Shown one piece after another: positions 12,069-26,393 of a DNA stretch of 64,000 nucleotides. The first letter of the stretch is position 1; each line of letters opens with the position of its first letter. Source of the stretch: Symploca sp. SIO2E9 (GTDB taxonomy: Bacteria > Cyanobacteriota > Cyanobacteriia > Cyanobacteriales > Coleofasciculaceae); assembly GCA_010692645.1 (NCBI GenBank), contig JAAHGS010000022.1:32128-96127 (forward strand), in the 5' to 3' direction. The notes under the pieces were generated by a model. The model was not told the origin of the DNA. It saw nothing but the letters and a program-made list of their open reading frames with translations, and did not search any database. The translations under genes and the position numbers were made by a program.

Positions 12069-12977
12069 ATGTCAACTCCCCCTGCCCAAAACCAACTCCG
12101 AAAAATAACGCGACTTCCCAGACTCTCAGGGCTATCTCGCCTCTTGATCAATGCTAGTCCCCTGCTACTGGGCACAGCTTTTGCTGCTGTTAGCAACCCA
12201 ACCCCAGCTACTGCTCAACAACTGGCAATTGGCTATCAAACCATTGGTCGAAACCAGGCGGCGCGAACCGCAATAGATGTTGAAGTTTACTCTGGTCGCG
12301 CCACTGCGATAGACTTTTCCCAAACTGATGAGGTCATTATTTACACTCTAATTGCAGACCCTTCCAGGGTTATTCTCAATACCGATGCTCAATTAGACAG
12401 CGGGAACGCTAAAACCTTATTTCTTCGACCTATCCAGCCCCTTGATTTTCCCGGAACCACCACCGCCCCTATTACCAATCTCATTATCAAAACCCAAAAT
12501 CCGGCAGGTGTACAAAGAATTTACAACTTTCAAATTGTTCACAAGTTAGCTCCTCTTAGCAGCTTGGGGATTCAGATTGTTCCCTTTACAGCTACAGGTG
12601 CAAAGCCAACCTTAAACCTTGGTGCCAACCGCACCGCCACCCTTGACGAAATCGAGATAGGATTACAAATAGCTATCGGCAAAGGCTATACAGAAGCTGA
12701 TGACCCAGTTGTCTTTGGGGTGCGACAGTTTTTAGCCCTAATCCGCAATCAAGAGTTATCCATTGAAGAGGCTGCAACGCAGGCTGGAGTAGAACTGGCG
12801 GTTCTTGTCGAACTCGGTAAAATTGCTAAAGAGAGGTTGGCTTTGGTAGTTAGTGACATTAGCCTCCCCGTCTCTAGACCAGAAACGCTGCCTCTATTGA
12901 GAGAATGGTCGAAGATGCCTGTGGAGAGTTTATCTTCTCGTGAAAGGAAAGGGGATGCAATAAGACTCACGCCTTAA
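12069..12977 (+). CDS. VirB9/TraK-like T4SS protein
   Basis: ATG at 12069 within the listed 11880-12977 ORF, followed by signal-peptide-like segment and beta-rich domain. Confidence 0.45.
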   Translation: MSTPPAQNQLRKITRLPRLSGLSRLLINASPLLLGTAFAAVSNPTPATAQQLAIGYQTIGRNQAARTAIDVEVYSGRATAIDFSQTDEVIIYTLIADPSRVILNTDAQLDSGNAKTLFLRPIQPLDFPGTTTAPITNLIIKTQNPAGVQRIYNFQIVHKLAPLSSLGIQIVPFTATGAKPTLNLGANRTATLDEIEIGLQIAIGKGYTEADDPVVFGVRQFLALIRNQELSIEEAATQAGVELAVLVELGKIAKERLALVVSDISLPVSRPETLPLLREWSKMPVESLSSRERKGDAIRLTP

Positions 12978-13117
12978 AGACGCGGAGACGCTCCAGACAA
13001 ATTGGATGGGTATTTGACCCATATTAATTTCGATAAACTAAGATATTATCGCCACAAAAATATGGTTACTTCTATACTAAGTACACCTACAAAAAGCAGC
13101 CATAAGTATCAAGAAAA

Positions 13118-13162
13118 GCCACTGGCTAAGGACAAAACCTGCAGCCAGTGACGTTTTTTCTA
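13118..13162 (+). terminator. Rho-independent terminator-like hairpin after T4SS operon
   Basis: CACTGGCT...AGCCAGTG stem followed by acgTTTTTT. Confidence 0.6.
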
Positions 13163-13222
13163 CTAATTCCACATCCTCTAAATTGAAATGTGGAATTTCC
13201 GGAGCAGTTACTTAGTCAGAGT

Positions 13223-13258
13223 GTTTCCATTAATTCAACTTCTTGGCGAAGTTTTTAC
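13223..13258. repeat. Solitary diverged CRISPR repeat
   Basis: GTTTCCATTAATTCAACTTCTTGGCGAAGTTTTTAC; first 20 nt identical to repeats of both arrays, AACTTC/GAAGTT stem kept. Confidence 0.75.
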
Positions 13259-13412
13259 GGTAGATGTCCCTCACCGACTCAATAAAAAGACAAAAGTTAA
13301 AAGGTAAAACAATGACTCTTTGACTTTGTACTTTTGTCTTGTAACTGTCGTCCTGTTCTTACCTTAATAGAGGAAACATCAAACAAAAAATGCCCTGATT
13401 ATCTTGACAGTT

Positions 13413-13721
13413 TTATGGAGAATTGGTATCGGTAGGGCAAAGCAGTTGCCAAAGTTCCTCAGGAATTTCCTCGAAGTGTTCTAGGAGAAAGTCCATGAGG
13501 GCGAGATGGCGTAAATCATTGGGGGTGGGACGGCGATAGGAACTACCCCGCCTAAACCAACCCCGCACTGTAGAAATTGAGCGGGAGCAAATCAGGGCAA
13601 TTTGCTCATGGGTTACTTCCCATTTGCTATAAAAGCGTTGGGGGGTCATTCCCAACTGGCAATAGCTGTAGAGCGAGATTAAATTGAGTTCTCGTGCTCC
13701 TAAAGAAGGGTGATTAGTCAT
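13413..13721 (-). CDS. Small HTH-like hypothetical protein
   Basis: 102 aa; HTH-like 'EQIALICSRSISTVRGWFRRGSSYRRPTPNDLRHLALMDFLLEHF'; similar layout to the ORF ending at 56687. Confidence 0.5.
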   Translation of the reverse strand: MTNHPSLGARELNLISLYSYCQLGMTPQRFYSKWEVTHEQIALICSRSISTVRGWFRRGSSYRRPTPNDLRHLALMDFLLEHFEEIPEELWQLLCPTDTNSP

Positions 13722-13814
13722 TTTGGCTGTTTAATTTTCTTGAGTTGGGACTCGAACATTTTTCTCGGTACAATGGGAAGAGAGGGAGAAGTGTTTGAGA
13801 CTCAAAAACTTAAC

Positions 13815-14141
13815 CTATGCATTTGGGGTGTCAAATACTTCTAAATCCTCCTCCCAGGCTGTATCTACCTGACACCAGGCAGCACTGGTTGAATGGGGGT
13901 CAAGCCAGATTAAGTAACACCACATCCAGTTGTCGTGATGGGGTGCATAATTGTAAAACCTGCCGATGACAATACCCCAGTCTGTGTCTGGTTGAGCAGA
14001 AATCCAGCGCAAGCGCTCGCCATATTCAAAGCGAGGACTTTTGCCTTTGGAAAAATTAGCAGGTAAGTTCATTGATGGTGGCAGGAACTCCTGACTTTGT
14101 CGAGGTAGGGTAGAAATGAAGTCTTTGTGTCTTTTGTCCAT
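13815..14141 (-). CDS. Hypothetical protein
   Basis: 108 aa ORF, plausible start and composition. Confidence 0.4.
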   Translation of the reverse strand: MDKRHKDFISTLPRQSQEFLPPSMNLPANFSKGKSPRFEYGERLRWISAQPDTDWGIVIGRFYNYAPHHDNWMWCYLIWLDPHSTSAAWCQVDTAWEEDLEVFDTPNA

Positions 14142-14456
14142 TTTTTTAATGTGTAAATAGGTGAATGCTCACGAGAGTGATTGTCAAGTTGAGAATTGAG
14201 AAGAAAGGATAAGGAAAGGATGAAAAGTGGAATGAAATTTGATGAGTAAGAATAAACTTATCTCATTCACCCTCTCAATAAGAAAGCAATTAATCTGGGT
14301 CAGATTCCCCACCTGGTTCAAGGGGTGAGCGAAAAAAGACGTGGGGAAATAAGTAAGCAGACAGGGAGACACGGAGAGGCCCAGACGCGGAGAATTCAAA
14401 TCCCACACAAAATTTCGTTCACCCTGGTTCAAGTAATAAATAACAAGTAAAAATGA

Positions 14457-14503
14457 TTCCTTATTATTACTTATTACTTATTACTTATTACTTATTACTT
14501 ACA
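14457..14503. repeat. Short tandem repeat (TTATTAC heptamers, STRR-like)
   Basis: ttattattacttattacttattacttattacttattactta. Confidence 0.8.
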
Positions 14504-14523
14504 TTCTGTTCCCTGTTCTTCAA

Positions 14524-14802
14524 CTAGACAATAATTGCCTTGTCGTCTACTTCAAATTCAGGCTGTATGCCCAACACCTTTACCTTGCATCGACAGTGAG
14601 CTGACAGGGGATAAAATCTGAGTTGGTCTTCTTTTGTATTGAGCAGTTTGAGCAATCTTTTTTGCAGTTTTTCGTACTGTTTGTTATTCAGTACTGCTTC
14701 AAATACTGACTTCTGCACTCGTAATCCATAGGCTTCCAGGATGTTAGATACCTTGGTGCGACGGCGATTATCGACAATGTCGTAGCAAATCAGGTAAAAC
14801 AT
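14524..14802 (-). CDS. cas2: CRISPR-associated endoribonuclease Cas2
   Basis: 92 aa MFYLICYDIVDNRRRTKVSNILEAYGLRVQKSVFEA; start overlaps stop of cas1. Confidence 0.93.
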   Translation of the reverse strand: MFYLICYDIVDNRRRTKVSNILEAYGLRVQKSVFEAVLNNKQYEKLQKRLLKLLNTKEDQLRFYPLSAHCRCKVKVLGIQPEFEVDDKAIIV

Positions 14803-15785
14803 TATTCAACCAGTACAAAGGGTCGATAGTATTTCTGCTCACCTAGCAAGCAAGATAGATACTCCTGTACCTGCAACTCTAAGCAGTGAAGGTAGGTAAC
14901 TTTCCCGCTATAGGGATGAATTACTTTTGTTTGTAGTTTTTTATCCCAATGCTCGATAAACTTCTTGAGTGCATTGGGGTAAAGATAGATACCATCCTGA
15001 TCATCTGCTGGTGTAAACTCTTCTGGAGTGATAATCTGAGAAATTGCCAAATGCACTACTAATTCTTCAACAATTGGAGCGCGAAATTCTGCCATGAAAT
15101 CGGACACTAGTGGTGCCAGATTGTGGACACTAAGATGCAAATTACCGAAATGAATATCTAGCCCTGATGAGTGTAAAATCTCATAAATCTCCTGACTTAA
15201 GAGGGCATAACCTAAATTCAACAGGTTGTTGATGGGGTCAAATCCTGGGTGCTGGCTACGCTTAACAAAATGGAAATTGCTTGGAAGTAATTGTGCCAGT
15301 GCTGAAAAATAAAATTCGGCGGCTACTGCTTCATAGCTACGGAGTACATTGAAGGATTCAGTCAGGGGTAAGTCATCCATTAACAATGCCATAGCATTAA
15401 CTGTTTTCTGGGAACTACTAAACTTGAGGATTAGGGTGCAGCAATTGTGGAGTTTTGCTCGAATTATACTCTCGGCAGTCGTCCTGATAAATTCTAGGTC
15501 TTGGGAGCGTTTTTTTTGCTGGGCTAAATATTTTGCTGGAGATTTTGGTTGAGCTTCCCAGCATTCTAGGTAATCTCTTTGATGAGTGAGAAATGTTAAA
15601 GGAATGCCATGGAATAAAGCTAAGTTGATTGCCTGACGAGATAAGTTGCTGTAGCTGAGTAAGACAATTTGATTCAGGTGATCAATGGGAACTAAGGTGT
15701 GGGGTTGTTGTTTGTGGAATAAGGGAATCGGCTCTGATTGGACTTTTAATGATAAGCCCCTGTTCATTACCTCATGAATAATCAT
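14802..15785 (-). CDS. cas1: CRISPR-associated integrase Cas1 (copy A)
   Basis: 327 aa; Cas1 features incl. NLLNLGYALL, HxSGLDIHFGNLH-type and DFMAEFRAPIVEELV. Confidence 0.93.
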   Translation of the reverse strand: MIIHEVMNRGLSLKVQSEPIPLFHKQQPHTLVPIDHLNQIVLLSYSNLSRQAINLALFHGIPLTFLTHQRDYLECWEAQPKSPAKYLAQQKKRSQDLEFIRTTAESIIRAKLHNCCTLILKFSSSQKTVNAMALLMDDLPLTESFNVLRSYEAVAAEFYFSALAQLLPSNFHFVKRSQHPGFDPINNLLNLGYALLSQEIYEILHSSGLDIHFGNLHLSVHNLAPLVSDFMAEFRAPIVEELVVHLAISQIITPEEFTPADDQDGIYLYPNALKKFIEHWDKKLQTKVIHPYSGKVTYLHCLELQVQEYLSCLLGEQKYYRPFVLVE

Positions 15786-16008
15786 GCTTGACTTTAATCT
15801 AGAACTCTATTTACATATTGAAGGGGAGTATATGTGTATATATATGAGTTAGGTGTTGTTGTATATGAGTTTGTATATGACTTGATATATAACTTTTGTC
15901 TTGAATTTTGAAGGAGTGAATTTTGAATTGGAGTTTAGTAACTGGTGATAGGAGGATAGGGAGAGAGTTATTTATGTGAGTGGGAGTTGATATCAGTATC
16001 AACAGAAA

Positions 16009-16041
16009 CAGGTCGGAGTTAGTTTCCGACCTGTTGATTGA
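16009..16041. terminator. Perfect 11-bp stem hairpin between cas1-A and wHTH gene
   Basis: AACAGGTCGGA-gttagtt-TCCGACCTGTT. Confidence 0.45.
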
Positions 16042-16060
16042 AATTATTTAGTTATCTTAA

Positions 16061-16552
16061 TCATTCTTTTTGAATGCCAAAATTTTGAATTCTCAAAAGT
16101 GGGTTAGATTGTTGTAAATATTTGAGCATTTGTTTACCCTTGCTTTTGGTGATTGTGTACCGGAACTGACCGCGTTTACCTCGATGAGTGACTCGGATGA
16201 ATCCTTCGGATTCTAAACCCATTAGGTGATGATTTAGACGATGAACATCCCCTCCTCTAGAACAACTTAAGGCACACAGTTGTGTTTGAGTAATTCTGGG
16301 ATTATTGGCAATGGTCAGAAATAAAATTTTTCTGACCCCTGTCAAAAGTTTGTCGTTCATCACCACACCAGTAGTCATTAACATGAACTCAAACCACTGA
16401 AGTTGAACTCTACATTTCCATGTTGATGTTGGGTATGTAAGTTCGTGTTTGAGTATGAGGCGGCGGTGTGTGAGTTTGTATATGACTTTTAGATGAATAG
16501 TAAAAATGTCAAGAAAGTCGGATGCAATAGCTCCGACTTTCTTGCTTTCCAT
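16061..16552 (-). CDS. Winged-helix DNA-binding protein (MarR/ArsR-like)
   Basis: wHTH pattern 'FLTIANNPRITQTQLCALSCSRGGDVHRLNHHLMGLESEGFIRVTHRGKRGQFRYTIT'. Listed start lies inside the CRISPR repeat, so the true start is probably an internal Met. Confidence 0.6.
   Translation of the reverse strand: MESKKVGAIASDFLDIFTIHLKVIYKLTHRRLILKHELTYPTSTWKCRVQLQWFEFMLMTTGVVMNDKLLTGVRKILFLTIANNPRITQTQLCALSCSRGGDVHRLNHHLMGLESEGFIRVTHRGKRGQFRYTITKSKGKQMLKYLQQSNPLLRIQNFGIQKE
16510..16544 (-). terminator. 13-bp stem hairpin abutting the distal end of CRISPR array 1
   Basis: CAAGAAAGTCGGA-tgcaatagc-TCCGACTTTCTTG, directly next to the terminal repeat; T-rich on the minus-strand 3' side. Confidence 0.55.
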
Positions 16553-17154
16553 TAATTCAACTTCCGAGGAAGTTTAAAGTCGTATTTTGCTGGCTGCTGC
16601 TTCATCCGGCGGTGTTTCCATTAATTCAACTTCCGAGGAAGTTTAAAGCTTAGGGTTCATCGTAGCAGCAATTTTTTTGCCTGTGTATAGTTTCCATTAA
16701 TTCAACTTCCGAGGAAGTTTAAAGTAGTCATAGAGGAATATGATCCCACAAATATCGATGTTTCCATTAATTCAACTTCCGAGGAAGTTTAAAGAAGTTG
16801 GTCTCTGCTATAAATCAGCGCATACAAGATGGTTTCCATTAATTCAACTTCCGAGGAAGTTTAAAGGCCTGAGAACTTTGCGAGTGCTAACCTTAGCGTT
16901 AGCGTTTCCATTAATTCAACTTCCGAGGAAGTTTAAAGACGTCGCCTTCTGAATCACTTGAAGAAGAGTCTTATAGTTTCCATTAATTCAACTTCCGAGG
17001 AAGTTTAAAGATGCCCCCTGTCTTCCTTCCACTAGCGTAAATGCACCGGGTTTCCATTAATTCAACTTCCGAGGAAGTTTAAAGTTTAATGAGCTATTGC
17101 AATGGTGCCAGCATATCATGTTTCCATTAATTCAACTTCCGAGGAAGTTTAAAG
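16545..17154 (-). CRISPR. CRISPR array 1: 9 repeats of 35 bp, 8 spacers
   Basis: Plus-strand repeat GTTTCCATTAATTCAACTTCCGAGGAAGTTTAAAG at 16545,16614,16690,16760,16832,16904,16976,17050,17120; spacers 34-41 bp; first repeat has G->C at base 1. Leader on right implies leftward transcription. Confidence 0.98.
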
Positions 17155-17345
17155 AGGGTACTCCTGGAAGTCCCACCTTGAGCTAATTCTAAACCGCTTA
17201 TATTGTAGGGGTCAAGTTTGACCCCTAATAAATACTAAAATTTCTCAATAGAACTCGGAACAAAAACCCTCAAACCCTTACCCTGACTGAAGTTTGTAGG
17301 GGTCAACGAAATAATGAGAGTTTCAGCTCTTCTGGGACCCCTACA
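17155..17345 (-). promoter_or_regulatory. Leader of CRISPR array 1
   Basis: Adjacent to array; block 17271-17345 closely matches 19953-20028 next to array 2, incl. GTAGGGGTCAAC motif copies. Confidence 0.75.
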
Positions 17346-17368
17346 AGAACAAGCTCAAGATCAAAACA

Positions 17369-18370
17369 TCACATCTTCGAGAGCATCGGTCGATATACTT
17401 CTTGTTGTTCCATCAAGCAAGCAATGTACTCCCACACCTGCAACTCCAGACAGCGGTGATAACTCACCTTATATCCAGTGTGAGGATGAGTCACTTGAGT
17501 TTGTAACCTCTCCTGCCAATGCTTGAGAAACTTCTTGAGGGCATCAGGATGAAGATAAACTCCCCCACGCGCATCCGGTGGTGTAAAATCTTCTGGCTTG
17601 AAAATTTGAGAATTTGCCAAATACACCACCAAAGAATCAACAATCGGGGCCCGAAATTCCTCCAGCAAATCCGAAATCAGCGCTGGGTGGTTCTTACGAG
17701 GCACATGCAAATTACCAAAGTGTGGATGTAACCCCACAGCTTGTACCAAAGAGTAAAGATTCTGATGTACCAGCGTATAGCCCAGACTCAGCATACTGTT
17801 AATCGGATCAGTAGGAGGACGGCGAGTACGCTTTTCAAAGACAAACGGTTCTTGAATTAAAGCCCCTAACCCTTGAAAATAAACATGTGCGCCTTGTCCT
17901 TCATAACCCAGCAGCACCTCTATTGACTCAGCCGTTGGCACTTTTTCTATCCAATGAGCCAAATCTTCAATTGCCTTGATCACCTCATCTAACTTACGAC
18001 GACGATTCAAACGCCGCAGCAAAATCCGACAATTGTGCAGCTTTGCTCCCACAATACTCTTAGCCTGCCGGAAGCTAAACTCCCAGTTAAGGGAATGCTG
18101 CACCTGCTTCGCCAGATACTCCACCTCAGCCATGCCTTCCGTCTGCAAGCGCCCAAAATAACGACCTTGATTCGACAGAAACATTACCGGAATCCGTCGT
18201 CGCAGTGCCAAACTCACAGCGCCGTGGGACAAATGACAACAGCCAAACAGGACAATATGGCTGACTCGGTTGACTGGTACTTGACAACGCAGTTCATACT
18301 TGCAATAAACCTGAAACTGCTGATGCCGCACCTTAACATAAGCACCTTGGTCTGTAAAATTCAGAGACAT
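17369..18370 (-). CDS. cas1: CRISPR-associated integrase Cas1 (copy B)
   Basis: 333 aa; aligned features with copy A (NSMLSLGYTLVHQNLYSLVQAVGLHPHFGNLH; DLLEEFRAPIVDSLVVYLAN). Confidence 0.93.
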   Translation of the reverse strand: MSLNFTDQGAYVKVRHQQFQVYCKYELRCQVPVNRVSHIVLFGCCHLSHGAVSLALRRRIPVMFLSNQGRYFGRLQTEGMAEVEYLAKQVQHSLNWEFSFRQAKSIVGAKLHNCRILLRRLNRRRKLDEVIKAIEDLAHWIEKVPTAESIEVLLGYEGQGAHVYFQGLGALIQEPFVFEKRTRRPPTDPINSMLSLGYTLVHQNLYSLVQAVGLHPHFGNLHVPRKNHPALISDLLEEFRAPIVDSLVVYLANSQIFKPEDFTPPDARGGVYLHPDALKKFLKHWQERLQTQVTHPHTGYKVSYHRCLELQVWEYIACLMEQQEVYRPMLSKM

Positions 18371-18495
18371 GCTCGATCGCCATCTTCACCCCCAGCCCTG
18401 GTCGATAGGCATAAGAGCAATCGCTGAACACCTCTTCCAGAGCTGGATAGTTGGAATGAAAATCAACAGCCTCTGCCGTTAGCTAAAATTTTTCC
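18360..18495 (-). pseudogene. Probable reverse-transcriptase fragment immediately upstream of cas1-B
   Basis: Minus-strand translation LTAEAVDFHSNYPALEEVFSDCSYAYRPGLGVKMAIEHVSEFY contains an RT-like SYxYRPG motif; frame is offset by one base from cas1-B. Confidence 0.5.
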
Positions 18496-18547
18496 CCTCT
18501 TTTGTCGGGCAAAAATTTTAGGAGTTCGTCATAAAGCCCTGAAGGCT

Positions 18548-19144
18548 TTGAGACAAAATATTGAAGCTGATTGTCGTCTGAGAGAGGCAGACTTGCTGAA
18601 AATTTGCACAACTTTAAAAGATGAGACTGCCCCAGAAATTATTCAGCCTTTATACCAAATCATCTCCCTTTGGGTCAATTTTAATAATAAGATTCCCCTA
18701 ACTGTAGCTAATATAATCTTTGAGTTAACCAATCGATTAATTCATGACAAAAAAGAAGCCTATCTCAATGGCGGTCTTGCCAATGCTGCTTTTGTGGCTC
18801 TAAAAAGTATTGCTAATCTAGAAGATATCACCTTTAATTCCCAATTGGTTCCCTGTACGCGCCAGCTCTTCAAGGTCACGGATCTTGGTCGAACTGTTGA
18901 CCAATTATTTGTGATTGCGCTCCTCACTCGAATAGCCAGATTCGACCAGCAGTTCTTAGGTAAAATTGTTCGAGAAGATTTTGTCCGAGAAGATGGCATA
19001 ATGCCGATAGTTAACCAGCAGGCTGTTGTGGTAGTTATTGTTAATAGTCAGGGAAAAAATTCCCCTTTGCTTTCAGAAATTTTAAAGGATGAGTGTTTTA
19101 GTCAAGACTTAAAAAATCAGATTATTCGAGAGCAAGATACTTGA
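18548..19144 (+). CDS. Unknown protein between cas1-B and array 2
   Basis: 198 aa from TTG; frame open further upstream (PLPLAKIFPLFCRAKILGVRHKALKAL...). No family recognised. Confidence 0.55.
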   Translation: MRQNIEADCRLREADLLKICTTLKDETAPEIIQPLYQIISLWVNFNNKIPLTVANIIFELTNRLIHDKKEAYLNGGLANAAFVALKSIANLEDITFNSQLVPCTRQLFKVTDLGRTVDQLFVIALLTRIARFDQQFLGKIVREDFVREDGIMPIVNQQAVVVVIVNSQGKNSPLLSEILKDECFSQDLKNQIIREQDT

Positions 19145-19187
19145 ATTATCTCGACTTACCCTTAAGTTAAAGATGCGGGGACACCTC

Positions 19188-19215
19188 TTGGATGGGGAGT
19201 TCTTACCCCATCCAA
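19188..19215. terminator. 10-bp perfect hairpin between ORF 18548-19144 and array 2
   Basis: TTGGATGGGG-agttctta-CCCCATCCAA. Confidence 0.5.
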
Positions 19216-19272
19216 TTTCATGCACCGTTGCTTAGGTTTCGGTTGTGACCATCTCGTGTGTTCCTGTCGAAT

Positions 19273-19836
19273 GTTTCCATTAATTCAACTTCCGAAGAAG
19301 TTAGAAGTCTATGCCGTGCGCTGTACATTTATGCGACTCGAAATAGTAGTTTCCATTAATTCAACTTCCGAAGAAGTTAGAAGTGTCGCTAAGGAAGCTA
19401 AGGAAGACGGAATCGCACCCAAGTTTCCATTAATTCAACTTCCGAAGAAGTTAGAAGCAATGACATTGCAACCTTGCTGTCATCTGATGAAGCAAAGTTT
19501 CCATTAATTCAACTTCCGAAGAAGTTAGAAGAATATCGCCTTTACACGGCAGATGGGCATTTGGATACGAGTTTCCATTAATTCAACTTCCGAAGAAGTT
19601 AGAAGCTTTGCGCGATCATATGTCGAGCGTGGCTAATGCCAACTGTTTCCATTAATTCAACTTCCGAAGAAGTTAGAAGCATCAATATCAGCCTAGTCAT
19701 ACAAAAACACAGAGATCTCGACACTGGTTTCCATTAATTCAACTTCCGAAGAAGTTAGAAGTTTATCAAGGCTTGCCTACCTGGGGCTCATTGCCTGTGA
19801 AGTTTCCATTAATTCAACTTCCGAAGAAGTTAGAAG
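19273..19836 (-). CRISPR. CRISPR array 2: 8 repeats of 35 bp, 7 spacers
   Basis: Repeat GTTTCCATTAATTCAACTTCCGAAGAAGTTAGAAG at 19273,19349,19423,19497,19571,19645,19727,19802; spacers 39-47 bp. Confidence 0.98.
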
Positions 19837-20040
19837 AGCCTCCTAGATGAAGCCTTATCCTGACTCGATTATAAGCAGTCAAATCCGTAGGGGTCAAATT
19901 GGGAGGCTTCTAGTTGCTATAATCTGGCAATAAACTGCCCAGCCCAACACTTCAAACCCTTACCCAGAGAGCCTTCCGCAGGGGTCAACGAAATAATAAG
20001 GGTTTCAGCCATTCTCCAACCCCTACGGAAAACCTTGCTC
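19837..20040 (-). promoter_or_regulatory. Leader of CRISPR array 2
   Basis: Homologous block to array 1 leader (CAAACCCTTACCC...GGGGTCAACGAAATAAT.AG.GTTTCAGC). Confidence 0.75.
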
Positions 20041-20071
20041 AAGACAAAAATTAGTAGATTAAGAGGCTAGC

Positions 20072-20146
20072 GTTTACCACTTATCCCATCGCATCGGTCG
20101 ATAGACTTCCTGTTGTTCCATCAAGCAAGCAATGTACTCCCACTCC
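20072..20146 (-). pseudogene. Remnant of a third cas1 gene (C-terminus only)
   Basis: Minus-strand translation WEYIACLMEQQEVYRPMRWDKW* matches cas1-B C-terminus WEYIACLMEQQEVYRPMLSKM*. Confidence 0.85.
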
Positions 20147-20630
20147 CTACTCCCTTGTTTTGAGTTACCCTTTTTAGCTTGGGGGCAATCTGTATTCCCT
20201 ACCTGTAGATGATGAACCTTGTCTGAAGTAGGTATAGCGGTAGCCACAAAAGTTAGGAAATATTGAATGGTTCAAACGAAGGAATATCAATAATCAACCT
20301 TCTGCCTTCTGCCCTCTGCCTTTTGCTATAAAGCTAAGTAAATTTCGTCATTCGCATGAAAATTATACTGGTAGTGCTACCCAGGTTTTACAGTAAGAAT
20401 ATCTCCTCATAACGCTTTTCAATATACCTCATAGCGCTTTTCAATATAAGTGAGGTCTACCTTGTTGAAGGGAGATGGGGGAATGGGGAGACGCTCCAGA
20501 CGCGGAGATGGGGAAAGGGGGAAAGGGGGGCATTAGCAGATGCTTCGCTTTTTTACAGATGGGGATTTAGGGTGCAAATGCGTAAGTCCTAACCTTGTAC
20601 TTTATCAAGCGTGAAAACGCTATCAAGTGA

Positions 20631-25913
<5,283 letters not shown>

Positions 25914-25914
<1 letters not shown>

Positions 25915-26393
25915 TGTTTGACCCACGCACCCTGAACAAATATGCTTATGAAGCTTTGAAAAATTTGCGATCGCTCTATGATGAAGCTTTAAGCAATCAG
26001 TCTATTAATCTCCAAGAGTATAAACAGCATCTTCAAGAGCAAAAGAGTCAAGCAGTAGAACTCTATACCTATGTTGCCACTTGGGGATTAATGCGTCTTA
26101 AAGGTGAGGAAATTGCCCTTGATAAATGGAATCCACAACAGCCACCGACTAGACGCCAAAGGGCAGCCAAGAGCCAGGAAGGCAAGAGAGAGGTTATTGA
26201 AAGCTATTTTCGCAGTTTAGAAAACGTTCCTGGAGTCGGAAATTTAGCTAATGAAGAAGGTTTAGCCACCCTCAATAGTATGAAGCATCATCAATATCTA
26301 GGTCTGACAGGCGTAGCACTAGCCATAGCCCAAGAGTTTAGTTTCTGGGCAGATGCAGTTTACCACGATATTAAACCAGGAGAGTCAGATTAA
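25914..26393 (+). CDS. cmr5: Cmr5
   Basis: 159 aa helical small subunit between cmr4 and the cmr6-like gene. Confidence 0.85.

Noticed and set aside
14184-14432. Minus-strand ORF 82 aa
   Set aside because: Low-complexity, overlaps dispersed repeats, no coding signature.
16740-16952. ORF 70 aa across CRISPR array 1 (FPLIQLPRKFKE repeats)
   Set aside because: Translation of repeats and spacers; not a gene.
19220-19507. ORF 95 aa across CRISPR array 2
   Set aside because: Same reason; repeat-derived ORF.
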